64,000 nt of DNA, taken from assembly GCA_949130485.1 (NCBI GenBank), contig OX422204.1, positions 2,390,876 to 2,454,875 on the forward strand, given 5' to 3'. The DNA comes from Agelas oroides. Its lineage: Eukaryota > Porifera > Demospongiae > Agelasida > Agelasidae. Under the pieces are notes generated by a model. That model saw only the letters and a list, made by a program, of their open reading frames with translations, was not told the origin of the DNA and did not search any database. Positions 32,600-45,000 of this stretch are shown one piece after another (the stretch's first letter is position 1; the number at the start of each line of letters is the position of its first letter). A program made the position numbers and the translations under genes.

Positions 32600-35241
32600 G
32601 TGATTGATTGGCTGACTGATTAAACCATGATTCATTCACTGAGTCACTATTTTCCTTACAATTGATATGTCGTCCAGAAGCAGTCCGAAGCTTCTTGCTC
32701 TGTCAGTGAGCAGCTCATTCACACGCTGTGACACCACTTCACGCTGAGTGATCAACTCACTAGCATCAAATTCAGCCTACAGTAAACAAGAGGCATGATA
32801 GTCACATGCCAATTGTAACAACCGAGTGGCTGCTGAAGCATTCAGTACCACCTGTGCAGTACATATAGAGGATTGGGAGGGCTGGCGGCTGCTTGCTGAT
32901 TGTAGCTCAATGGTCTAGCAGCTCAAATCGGAAACCCTAGGTTTGATTCCCGGCAACTACTGTCTTTCCACTTCCTTTTATTTTCCATTTTATTTATAGA
33001 TGGTTTCCAAATGTCAATTAAGTGTCCTACTTCCGGAGGACAAACGTGTGATCAAGAGGCAGCTGTACAGCGGACCTTCCACCTTGAGAGAAGCAGCTTC
33101 TTTCATTTTTCAACACTAATGGTAAGGACTCGATGTAGCGCTTCCTTGCCTGCATTTTGCACACAACTGCACTGAATGCAGACCCGACTCTTGCCCTTGA
33201 AGTGAAGCAACGCCCCATGAAAACCATCTATAGCAACTCATTCACAGGTAGTTTGCAGACTCGTGCCAAGGCCTCCATTCCACTCTTGGATTACTAGAGT
33301 AGAAAATGGGTTGGTCATATATTGTGACAATTTATTCCTCATTCTGCGACTGGTTTATGGTACTGGCCTCATTCCCATGTGGTTTGGGAATGAGGCTATG
33401 CACTAGTATGATGGATCACACTAACTTGTTCCCCAAACTATCCCACAGAGGGAAGGGTCTGGTGACTAAATCCTCAAGCCATTTAATTGTAGGAACAAGA
33501 ATGCAAATTGGTTTGTGTGTAATATCACTTTGAGAAGTACCTCATTGTTATATTAAATACCACTGTTATGATTTCCATTGGTCATGCTCAAATTCTGGAT
33601 AAGCCACAGATTCAGGTTTATGTCACCAGATCCAGGTTGGGTTTGGGAATGAATGAGACTAGGTTCGTACCACAACAGCCTTGAGTACTTCAGTGGTAAT
33701 CGAGGGGAGGACCCTCTCATCATAGTCGACGCCAACGTTAGAGTATATCCATGGCAACTTGTGGTCCTCTGGCCTGAAGAGGATTCGTAGTGTGATGTCC
33801 ACGTTTTGCAGGTCTGGTGTAAGGTGTGGAGACATGGGAGAGAAGGAAGTAAGAGAGGGAGGAAGAGAGATGGGAGAAAGCAAGGGAGGAAGGGAGAGGA
33901 GAGAAAGGGAGAGGGGAGAAAGAGAGGGAGGAAGGGAGAGGGGAGAAAGAGATAGAGGCAGGAGAAAGAGATGGAGGAAGAGAGAGGGGAGAAAGAGATA
34001 GAGGCAGGAGAAAGAGATGGAGGAAGAGAGAGGGGAGAAAGAGAGGGAGGAAGGGAGAGGGGGGAAAGAGAGGGAGGAAGGAGAAAGAGATGGAGGAAGA
34101 GAGAGGGGAGAAAGAGATGGAGGAAGAGAGGGGAGAAAGAGATGGAGGAAGAGAGAGCGGAGAAAGAGAGGGAGGAAGGGAGGGGGAGGAGAGTGATTAG
34201 GAAACGGAAAAGGAAGGAAAGGAGAAGAGGAAAAATGAAGGGAGACGAGGAAAAGGTAGGAGAGAGCTCATAATGACAGGCAGGCTCTCGGGGGAAGGGG
34301 GGGAAAGAAAGTTATGTACCTTTGCTGCCCGTAATAACAGGTACACGGCGCGGCTTGCTGCGGATGCTGAATATGATTGGTCGCTGAACCCAGGGGACAA
34401 GAAAGTGCGTCCCCTCTCCGGACACAGTTTGCAACACCCCTCGGAATCGATCAAAGATTACTGCCCTCTCCCCACCATCAACTGTGGGGAGAGGTAGGTG
34501 AAATAGTGTAGTCTCGCAAGCCATACACTCCGCGGTGAGAGGAAGGGACTGGTCATGTTGCAACTACAGAATTGTCACCATGGCAGAACGTTGCTATGAT
34601 CAATGAGATTCGTGCTCTTTGCAGATTGCATCTGTTGTCATGGAGTAGCAAATATGTCACACGTAGCGGCTATCACTACCTAAGGCCAGGCAAACTAGAT
34701 TTATTGTTTCACATCAGCGCCCGCTTCCTCTGAGACCTGCCACCTCAACTGTCATTATCGCCTTCCAAGCAATGACACGCCCACTTTTAATGGCCATAGC
34801 GCTGTAGATTTGCCGAGTGCATATAGTATTTGCTAGTAACGAACAATGAATAAAGAGTAGCAAATACGTCACATGTGTAGCGGCTAATTGTGCTGTTTCT
34901 TAGCAACAAATTGATGGCTGCAGCATGACCAGACCCTTCCTCTCTCTGCAAAGGGTGCGGCTTGCGAGACTTAGGATATCTAAAGTGATGCAAGAAGCTG
35001 CTATAGACAATGCTGTTTACAGCTGAGCAGTGTTTTGAGAGAATAGAATAATTTTAGGGGCCCTTGCTCGACAGGGTCATATACTGCCTTTAATGCAGTG
35101 TATACATTTGCAACTCCTGAAGGTCTCGTATTCAAACCGTGTTCACACTTACATACCATTGTACAAGGTAGAATTGATCACAGCGCCTGTAACGGCCAAT
35201 CCAGCACCGATTCCAATAAGCCGGTTCAGCAACGTAGCCAT
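31933..35241 (-). CDS. PHB1: Prohibitin 1
   Basis: Seven exons on the minus strand: 35241-35157, 34481-34320, 33813-33671, 32776-32660, 32459-32405, 32317-32277 and 32148-31933. Phases agree and the total is exactly 272 aa, the length of human PHB1. Blocks: [20 protein letters not shown] (N-terminal membrane anchor), [70 protein letters not shown] and [13 protein letters not shown]1 forms ring complexes with PHB2 in the mitochondrial inner membrane. The frame is open upstream of the chosen ATG, but alignment to the family fixes the start at 35241. Intron 3 (about 0.9 kb) contains a tRNA-derived SINE. Confidence 0.96.
32570..32606. repeat. (GATT)n microsatellite in PHB1 intron 4
   Basis: About nine GATT units. 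Confidence 0.9.
32895..32965 (+). repeat. tRNA-derived SINE in PHB1 intron 3
   Basis: Box A-like TGTAGCTCAATGGTCTAG and box B-like GGTTTGATTCC are about 40 bp apart, as in tRNA-derived SINE heads. Acceptor and D stems do not fold into a good tRNA. A relative lies at 41521-41590. Confidence 0.6.
33835..34200. repeat. GAGA-rich purine minisatellite in PHB1 intron 2
   Basis: Imperfect units of GAGAGGGGAGAAAGAGA and AGATGGAGGAAGAG. Apparent Glu/Arg-rich frames are artefacts. Confidence 0.9.
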
Positions 35242-35441
35242 TTCTTTGCGTCCACGTGTTATTCTGCGCATGCGTAATATGATGACCTTTGACCTGAAGG
35301 CAATGAAGCATAAATTGGTTGCATGTGACATCCGGTTACTGTAAATTAACGGATATTATCATCTATGATCATGACATAGTGTCTTCTCTTGCTTGTGTTT
35401 TTGTCGTGTTCTCGAACTAACAAGACCGTCTACAACGCAAG
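35242..35441. promoter_or_regulatory. Bidirectional promoter between PHB1 and the Bro1 gene
   Basis: Divergent start codons are 200 bp apart. A NRF-1-like TGCGCATGCG lies at 35265-35274, fitting a nuclear gene for a mitochondrial protein. Confidence 0.6.
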
Positions 35442-38400
35442 ATGGCTGCCAGCTGGGAGTGTCCCAGTCTCCCTATGCTATCCTTCCCCATGAAAGAGTC
35501 GGGCAGGGCCAGCTTCTTGGGGATCAAACCCGTGAGAGGGGGTGTGGGTGTGGGGTGGGAGGGGAGTAGTACCATTAACGACAGTACGTTACCATCCGTA
35601 TGCTATACAGTGATTTATATGGTTAGGGTGTGGTTAGGGTTGGGTTAGGGCTAGTATAAATACAGCATAGCATACGGATGGTAACGTACTGTCGTTAATG
35701 GCTTGTGGAGGGGAGTGCATGTGCCTTTTCTAATACCAAGGCAAGAGAGGTCTGAACTGACCCATCTTGCATAAAGCAGTCCCTTAGTTGCTTGTAGACA
35801 GTATTAGGGGTGCATCTCAACTTGGTACAATATGGTGATGGTCAATTCCCCCTTCTTGACCCTTAACAACATATCTTTGTACGTCTTCTTGGAACAAATT
35901 ATACAGACAATGCTCGTCTTCACAGTGCACAATGTTATACGTAGTTAGCATTCTTTCCTGAATGCCTTGGCATACTTGCTGTCAGGCAGAGATCTAAACC
36001 AGCAGTTTGTCTGTACATGTATACAACAATGACCAATCGAGATTAGCAAATGATATGCTATTGTACATACATGTACCATATAGCCGGAAAATTTGACGGG
36101 GAATTAAATTTGGCGGTTTGGTGGTCAGGGTTGAAACTGCCAAATTAAAAATCCACCAATGTTATTTCGTACGTATGCAGCGTGTACTGACGTAATGCAT
36201 GCAGTAGCGCTCTTGGTCCCATCCGGCAGCTGTACATGTAGCTAACTCGGCGCTAGCACGCTGCCAGTTTTATTTCTTGTAAACTGCAAACTCATGGCTT
36301 TGTTCAAGTACCTCAAGTGAGAGATGACAATGCTCTTTGATAAACAGACCTGAGATGCCATCACCAAATTTAAATTCTGCCAATATTTTTTATGGTTGGT
36401 TTGGGGCCAAACCGCCAAATTTAAAGACCGCCAATATTTCCAGCTATATGGTATGTCCTCATGGTCCAGATCCACAGCTAGCATTCCTCATGAGAGTACC
36501 TGTTGTATAACCCTGGAAAAATTATTTCAGTTCAGTTTCTCTCTTCTGCAGATGATCAGTGCTCACTACGAGGATGATCCAGAGTCATTCAATGAGGAGG
36601 TTAGACAGCTGGATCAGCTCAGAGAGGTCAGCATTGGAGCATTGTTTTGTTTGGGGGTATAACTTCATGTAGACAACCAGACGCTTGTCCATCTAGCCTC
36701 ATTCCCAGGCCCTCCCCTTTGGGACTGGGAACGAGCCTAAGAGCCACCATGATGCTATAGGTTTGTGTGGTGTGTCAGCTGGTTTGGAGGATTGCTAAAC
36801 AACAAGTATCTTGGGTGTGGAATGTTTGACTCCCCTGCAGGATTTTTAAGTTGGGGTGAAGGGAGAAGGAACCAGCAACCTAGCCTCAAACCCATGTTTT
36901 CCGTTCCGAAGCTGTGAGACAAAATTCAGAATGGAAAGCCTGGGCTACCAGTCTGGGATGTGTTGCTTTGAAGTACAGGTCACTAGGTATACCCTCCAGC
37001 AAATGTTTTGGTGTCTGAAGTTGAATCTGAAGTCAATTCCCCCCTCCCTCCCTCCCCCCCCCCCCGAACAGTTGGAAATTCTCCCTCCAAGGCAACCTGC
37101 CTTCACAATCGAAACTCTTTTAGCATACTTTTGGGCTCACAAGGTTTTTAGTTCTGGCCGCCCTCAAAAGCGAGTTCAGAATTGTCTCACAATAACTTTT
37201 GCGCATATACAGTGTAGAAGCAACCACTGATGCAGTTTGTAAAGGTACTATTGGCTGATGAACACATTGTGTCTACTGCGACGCCATTAGTGCAGTCCGT
37301 CACAGGATATGTTAGGCCAACAGGACTGGCACATGCTGACTGACCTTCTGTGGTTGGAAGTGGGGTAGTCGCAGTGGTGCTTCGAGCACAGGATATGATC
37401 AAAACGTGTACATGCCAGAGATAGTGCTTAATTCTATCCTGGATGGCCATGTGATACATCTAAATATGGCCCTGTGCTACATTGCACATTCACACAGCTA
37501 CGTTACAGGTATTTGTGTACAATACAGAGGGCTCACATGTAGTACATGACATTGTGTACTGTAAACAGTGTCAATTTAATCTGTGCTAGACCTGAGAGGC
37601 CACGCTTACTGTAAACTGTATGATGGTTGGACTGCTTACTGTAAACAGTATGACAGTGTTAGTCTGGGTTAGATTGGAGGATACAGTTTAGACTGCAAAT
37701 AGCTTGATTAATTGATGAGTCCATGTATTAGTTAGACACTGAGGCTAGCACCGTAGATTAAGAAATTTTCATATTTCTCGTGAAAAATTTTCGTGGTGTT
37801 AAATATTTGCGGTTTCATTCGATCCACAAAATTTTAACGGTTGATGGTTACAATATGGATGAGCGCCTGGAGCATTCCTAGGGTTTAGTCTACTACCAGG
37901 TATCAGGAGAGCCAGGTATCGCTGGCTGTAGTCGTTGATCAGACATTTACATGTACCTTGGGGGGTGTGGCTTCCATGCACACTTATTCAGTGATCATCA
38001 CTGCGTAGGTTTTTCTTTTTTTCGCGTGTTAAATTTCGCAGTTGGTCTTGACTGCGAAATTATTTTAACAGCGAAATTTTCCCGATCTAAGGTATTTGTG
38101 TACTGTAAACATTGTCATTCACATAATTAGATATAAGCAATGAGTGTATGTATACTTGGACTTACACAAAACATTTATGATGGTGAGATGATGGGCCCAA
38201 GGCTTATAGCTAAGGGTCTAAGTGATTTAGGACTTAGGACTATAGCATTCAGAGGCACTACAAAGTTCCTGTGGGTTTATAAAATATGTAGATTTTATTG
38301 GGCAAAGAATCTAACACATTTGGAGTATTGTGGATATGGAAACTGTCTTCATATAAATACATGTTCAACGATACGCGAAATTGATGAGAACGTAGCCGTC

Positions 38401-41400
38401 ACATTAAATTAAAGTTTGAGTTTGATTTCCAGCGGATGCTGTTTTCTCCCTTCCTTTTTGACGAGATGATCCAAGTTGTTAATTTTCAAGGCTTTGTTTA
38501 CTAACCCCATTATTCTGTGTTGGCCATCGCCATGGTAACAAGCAGTTCCTTCCTCATTATTGAGACTCATGGAGGGTCTAGGAGCTCATTAGTCAGTTAA
38601 CAAGGACAGGAAAGATGGCTGAAAATTATGTTACGTTTTTCTTGTGTTTACTACTCACGACTTCACCACTTTATTGTATATGTAATCGAAGAAAGATCTC
38701 ACCTCTACATGAGGGTCGAGACTTCTAGAACATGATTCTGCAGAGTTTACCACTTTACAAGCTTGTTCTCTGTCCCTCTCCTCTCTCTCAGCATGCTATG
38801 CGTCCCTCTCGTGACTATGGAGGGTGCAGTGTGTTACGACGCTACTTTGCCCAGCTGCATCTGTTGAGGGCACGGTTTCCCCCGGATATAGGACAGCTGC
38901 CGATTGACTTTGTGTGGTGGGTGGGAATGTGACAGTGTGCCAGGGTGTGTGTGGGGGAGGGAGGAGGAGTGTGAGTGTGTCAGGGTGGGGGTGGGAGGGA
39001 TATGAATGTGCTTGAGTGGGGTGGGAGGAGTGTGGGTTTTGTTAGGGTAGGGTGGAGGGAGGAGTGTGGTGGTGTGAGGGGGGAGGGGTGTGAGTGTGCC
39101 AGAGTGGGAGGGAGGAGTGTGGTGGTGAGGGTGAGGGTAGGGGTGGGGAGAGGATAGTCTCGTTCCCAGACCCTCGGTACGATACATGTACATGAGAGGT
39201 CTGGGAACGAGACTGGGGAGAGGAGTGTGGGTGTGTGAGGTGAGGGGTGGAAGGACTGTAAAATATGCAAGAGTGGGATGGGAGGAGTGTGGGTGTGTTG
39301 GGGGGGGGGGGGAATATGTAGGACGAAGATATAATATAGCCTCGTTCCCAGGCCCTGCGCGTTCGTCGCTTGCAGTACGAAATTCGCGCAGAATTCCATA
39401 CTGCAAGCGACGAACGCGCAGGGCCTGGGAACGAGGCTAGATATAATAATGGTGGCTGATTTTTAACTTGTATGCACACAAGGGAACACATACGTGCACA
39501 CACACTACAAGCAATTCTAAGCCTGAAACTGAAATGCATTTTAGTAAGTTTTCATTTTATTAACAACACTGCTTGTAGCTATAATTGGTTGTTGTTTGCG
39601 GCAAGTGAGCCGAATGTTTGTTATTGTTTCTAAGTTCTGTCACTATGGTTACCATGTCTGTTGTCTGTGTTACAGGAAGGATGCCTTCACTGGTGCAGAG
39701 TACATCCAGGAGGGATTGCAGATTGAGCAGGCCTCAGTCCTCTACAACCTCTGTGAGTATAGACATCACTTCATAGAGGAGAGAGAGGAAGGGAGGGAGA
39801 GAGGGAGGAAGGAAGGGAGGGAGCAAGGGAGGGAGGAAGGGAGGAAGGGAGGAAGGGAGAGAGCAAGGGAGGGAGAAAGGGAGGGAGGAAGGGAGGGAGG
39901 GAGGGAGGGAGGGAGGGAGGGAGAGAGGAAGGGAGAGAGGAAGGGAGAGAGGGAGGGGGGAGAGGGGAAGGGAGGGAGGGGGAGACAAGAAAGCTTGAAC
40001 CATGTGCAAGTACCCAGAATTACGTGAATGAAAGAGCAAGGGTTCCTGAATCATGTGACTGGGGGGGGGGGGGGGGGTAGTTGAGAAGGAAAGGAGCAGG
40101 GATCCATGCACTGACAGCTGTAGTGTTCTGTTGCAGGTGCTCTTCATTCACAACTTGGTTGTCATGGCAGGAGAGACACAGAGCAGGTAAAACTCTCTCC
40201 TCCCTCCTCTCCGTCTCCTTTATCCTTACTCTCACTCTTTCTCTCCACTCCCCTTTTACCCTCTCCATGTCCACGTTTCCTTCCATTTATTCTTTCTCTT
40301 TCTATTTCTTTTGCTTCCTCTTTATCTCCTCTTTCCTTCTTCCTCCTCCCCCTCCTTACCTCCTCCTGCCTTCCTCCTTCATTCTCCTCCCTCTTTCCTA
40401 ACTCTCCCCTCTCTCCTAACTCTCCCCTCTCCTCCCTCTCTCTTCCTGCTTGGCCTTACTGCACACTTGCTGGTTTGTCTCCCTCCAGGAGATGAAAGAA
40501 GCCGTCACACATTTTCAGTGTGCAGCTGGAGCAACCACATACCTTGAGGTAAGTACAGTTGTCATGGCAACCAGTATGCTTTCACAGACTAGAGACTAGG
40601 GTTGTTTGAAATGGAGGACTCGAGTATCATGAAACAAGAAACTTCCGACCTTGTTAGTTTCGTAGGTCTAGACGGCAGTGAAAAATAGTGTGCAAATCAC
40701 TTTAACTTAACTGAAAGTTGAAAAGGTCCACCTTCTCTCTGCTTCTCTTCAGGAGCATCTTGCAGTAAACAACGCCAGCAGAGACCTGTCTCCCCAGTTT
40801 GTAGCTGTCTACAAGAACCTAATGTTGGTAAGTATTGACCAGGTCACATGACCATATACGGAAAGTCACATGATCATCTACTTGTATTTTACCTGAAGTC
40901 ACGTGACCATATATGGAAAGTCGCATAATAATAGACATGTATTTTAACATGAAGTCACATGACTATATAGGTCACATGACCATATATGGAAGGTCGCATG
41001 ATCTTATATATGTGGTCTTATACATGAAGTCACATGACCATGTCAAAACAATGAGTATGACCAAATGTGACCATATATTCAAAGTCACATGACCATATAC
41101 GGAAAGTCACATGATCATCTACTTGTATTTTACCTGAAGTCACGTGACCATATATGCAGTTTACTGCTGTTGTTGCCATGGTTACTCTAGGGACAGGCTC
41201 AGGAGTGTCTGGTAGAGAAGTCACTGAAGGGGGTTGGAAGGGTCAAGAACATCACCATATCAAAACTGGCTGCCAGGGTAAGTTCTTTTGAGTTTGTGTT
41301 CATGGGCTAGTCCAGGGCTTCATCGTCGTCCAGCTTTTGATTGCTTGCAGTGTGTCAAAACAGAAGGGGAAGGCCTGGCCCATTTTATCATGTGAATAAT

Positions 41401-41962
41401 GTGACCATCTAGGACTCCAAAGTTACTACAAATGCATCAAATGAACCATTTTGGCCATTTTCAGTTATCTGCCTAACATCACTGCTTGTGACGACTTTAG
41501 CCAGCTGAGGTAACCATTGCTTGGTGGTTGTAGTTCAGTGGTCAGAGACCCTGGCACCTCAAATCAGAGACCCTGGGTTCTATCCAGCTCTTCACTCTCT
41601 ACACGTGTACTTTGCCTTGCTGTCTTCTTGTTGCCAGGTAACGGAGTATTACACCCAGGTTCACCGTTCTCTGGAGGTGGACCCCTGCAACGTCATCAGC
41701 AAGAAGCACAAAGACTGGCTACGTCTACTCAAGATCAAAATTCACTACTTTCAGGCCATGTCACACGTAAGTTGCAAGGCCAGTGCAAGCAGTACAGTTA
41801 ATGACCTAGTCTCATTCCCAGTCCCTTGGTTGTGATGGTCTGGGAATGAGACTAGGTTAAGTTTTGACCATACCAATCAAAAATTTTCTGACCTTTTTTG
41901 CAGTTTTTCCAAGCAACTCATGCTGAAGAGATGGGGAAATATGGAGAAATGGTATGGTCTCG

Positions 41963-42000
<38 letters not shown>

Positions 42001-45000
42001 TGCCAGTGTGGCACCAGTGCATGATATGAATGAAACGTTCTTCAATGTGTTCTCCTGGCTGACAAACGCTAGATTGGCTACCAGCAGCTTGCGCTGCACA
42101 AGCTGTCCACCATGGGCAAGATCCCGAGGAACCTTGGGGATGTGGTGAAGGAAGCCGTGAAAAACCTGGAGGAGCACCTACAGGTTTGTCTGCAGACGTC
42201 CAGGAAGCAGAACGACCAGGTGTACCATGATGTTGTTCCCGTCCAGGAGACCCTGGAAACTACCCAAGGTCGGTTGCTCATTCTGATCTTTGATTCCAGA
42301 TTTTAAATTGTGAATTTCACCCATTCATATATTGTAATGCTCCTATCTAAAAGCCACCTTCTATTCAGTTGTTTTTTCCTGTTCCAGTTGTCTCTTTCCA
42401 TTCCATTCTCATTCCAGTAAATCTTCCATTACATTCTCATTCCAATAACCTTCTACCATTCCATTCATTCTTGATTTTCTTTCAATTCCATTTCAGGAGC
42501 AGACCTGGTAAAGCCTGTCACATTTTATCCTGCCGACTCTCGTAACCTTGGCACAGACATCCTGGCTCGGCTGGTCCCAATGCGAGCCTATGAGATAGCA
42601 TCTGTGTACAGTGAAGAAGCTGCTAAACTGCAGAGATCCATCGTATCCTCCGTACAGGAGAAGAATGAGGAGCTAGAGTAAGTATATCCTCATACCTTTA
42701 TACTACCCTGGCTGATTCCCATATTTGACTGCTGATTCTGATACCTCATTCTGGTACCTCATTCTGATACCTCATTCTGATACCTCATTCTGATACCTCA
42801 TTCTGATACCCCATTCTGATACCCCATTCTGATACCCCATTCTGATACCTCATTCTGATACCTCATTCTGATACTTGATTCTGAGTTGGATGTACAAGTG
42901 GTATCTTGGAATGGTGCAAAACTGCAGGTAGGGTGTTATTGAAGTTTGTTGTCTCTTAATCTGATAGGCAGTTCATGACCTCACTGAACGTTGGAGAGAT
43001 TGACAAGCTACATGCCGGACCACCTGAGATCCCAGGTAATCTCTACATTCCTGATTCCCATTCCACTACAATTTTATTTCTACTGCTCCATTCCCATAAA
43101 TAGATTCCCATTCTACTGTAATCTGGTCACTATAACTTTATCCACTATGGATTTATAACCTCATGACTTGATTCCCATTCCACTATGGCTCCAGTATCAA
43201 CCAAAGTCTTACAGTTTGATTCCCATTCCACTATGGCTCCAGTATCAGCCAAAATCTTACAGTTTGATTCCCATTCCACTATGGCTCCAGTATCAGCCAA
43301 AATCTTACAGTTTGATTCCCATTCCACTATGGCTCCAGTATCAACCAAAGTCTTACAGTTTGATTCCCATTCCACCCTCATTCTCAGGTGAAGTAAAGCA
43401 GCAACAGCAAGTGTTGCAGGAGAAAGGGGAGACCATCAAGAACCTACACACAAGCATCCAAGGTAGGCAAAAGTACGACTTATAGAATGTTTTGTGGAGA
43501 AGTTTGATATGTGAGCTTGTCTTTTAGAGCTAATGTCATTGTCGGATCAAGTGTCGGAGGATTTGGAGGTCATTGCAGCTTGGAGGAAAGAGGACACCGA
43601 GGAAGAGGAGGAGCTTCAGGTGAGTATGGTGGAGGGGGATGCATGTGAGGTGGTGTAGCACAAGAATGAGGGAGAAAGAAGAGTATAATATCCAAGTGTG
43701 TACGAGAAAAGGAGTGGAGGTGAAGATAGCCTCGTACCCAGAATGGCCTGGGTATGAGGCTAATGTGAAGAAAAAATGTCTTTATATATTGTGATGTCAT
43801 GATGATGTAACATGTTGGCATAGGAACTTTGTTGAATGTTTGATCTTTCAGGCCAAGTTTGGTATGAGGCCTAAATCCCAGGCGTGTGCAACACTGTGGA
43901 AGGATCTGGAGAGTTATCAGGCTTTCCACTCTCAGGCTGTAAGTAGCCATAGCAACAACTTGTCTGTCACTATACCTGATGTAATATTTTCACTCTCCCT
44001 CCCTCCCTCCCTCCCTCCCTCCCTCCCTCCCTCCCTCCCTCCCTCCCTCCCTCCCTCCCTCCCTCCCTCCCTCCCTCCCTCCCTCCCTCCCTCCCTCCCT
44101 CCCTCCATCCCTCCATCCCTTTCTCCTCCCTCCCTCCCTCCCTCCCCCCCCCTCTCCCTCTCCCTTTCCAGAGTAAATCTAACTTGGAGCTGAAGGCCAT
44201 GTTTGACCAGCACTACCAGCATCTTGTATTACTCAGTGGACCGTTGTCAGGGATCGAGGCCGTCTTACCAAAAATGACACCAATGGATAGTAAGACTGAA
44301 TCAGTAACCATGACAATTTAAGTACATCTACCTCACTCTAGCAACTACGACTAGGATACCAGTGTACCACTGCCAGGTAGCCTCCGATTTATGTTTCCAG
44401 AAGTGTTTCCAGTAAGAAATCCCTGCCTGAGAAACATCTCGGGATTAGAGAACAAAGATCAAAAGGAGATCAAAGGTAGTACTAAGCCTTTGATGGCAAT
44501 CCTGGACATCTCTTGAGAAACACAAAGCCATATGGATTGCTTGCAGCATGATAGAGGCAGTCTTCTGTAATAACCCCAAGATCTCTCTAGTCTTGTTCCG
44601 GACCTAATTTTATGTGCGCGCCCTGCGGCCTTATACTTTCACAGGAAAACTGGGGCTAGTTATGCACTCTTGCGATCAGTAATTGTAAGTGTTAACTATA
44701 TTATCAGTTACTGGTAGCGTAAGTCCTGGCACCCCAAAATCTACATGCTGGCTATCTGTGATGATGTACACGTAATTTACTCCCTGAGCAATATGATTGG
44801 TGGGACAGCATGCCGATACGCTTTATAATTAGCCTCCAGTTTTCCCTGTGAATGTGTCCAGACCCTATTTTTCGACAAGGCCGCACATAAAATTTGGTCT
44901 GGAGACAAAATTTAGATATCTCTGGTCACTACATGTAGATGCATTTTGGGGGTGTGGTTTAAGACTTGTTAATAGTTGGTAAATGTTAGCCTCGTTCCCA

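Noticed and set aside
32895-32965. Functional tRNA gene
   Set aside because: Box A and box B are present, but the acceptor and D stems do not pair; a tRNA-derived SINE fits better.
35620-35655. Chromosome end
   Set aside because: Only a few TTAGGG-like units inside the loop of a palindrome, with genes on both sides.
42725-43382. CRISPR-like arrays (13-bp and 48-bp regular repeats)
   Set aside because: Direct tandem repeats without unique spacers, inside introns of a eukaryotic gene.
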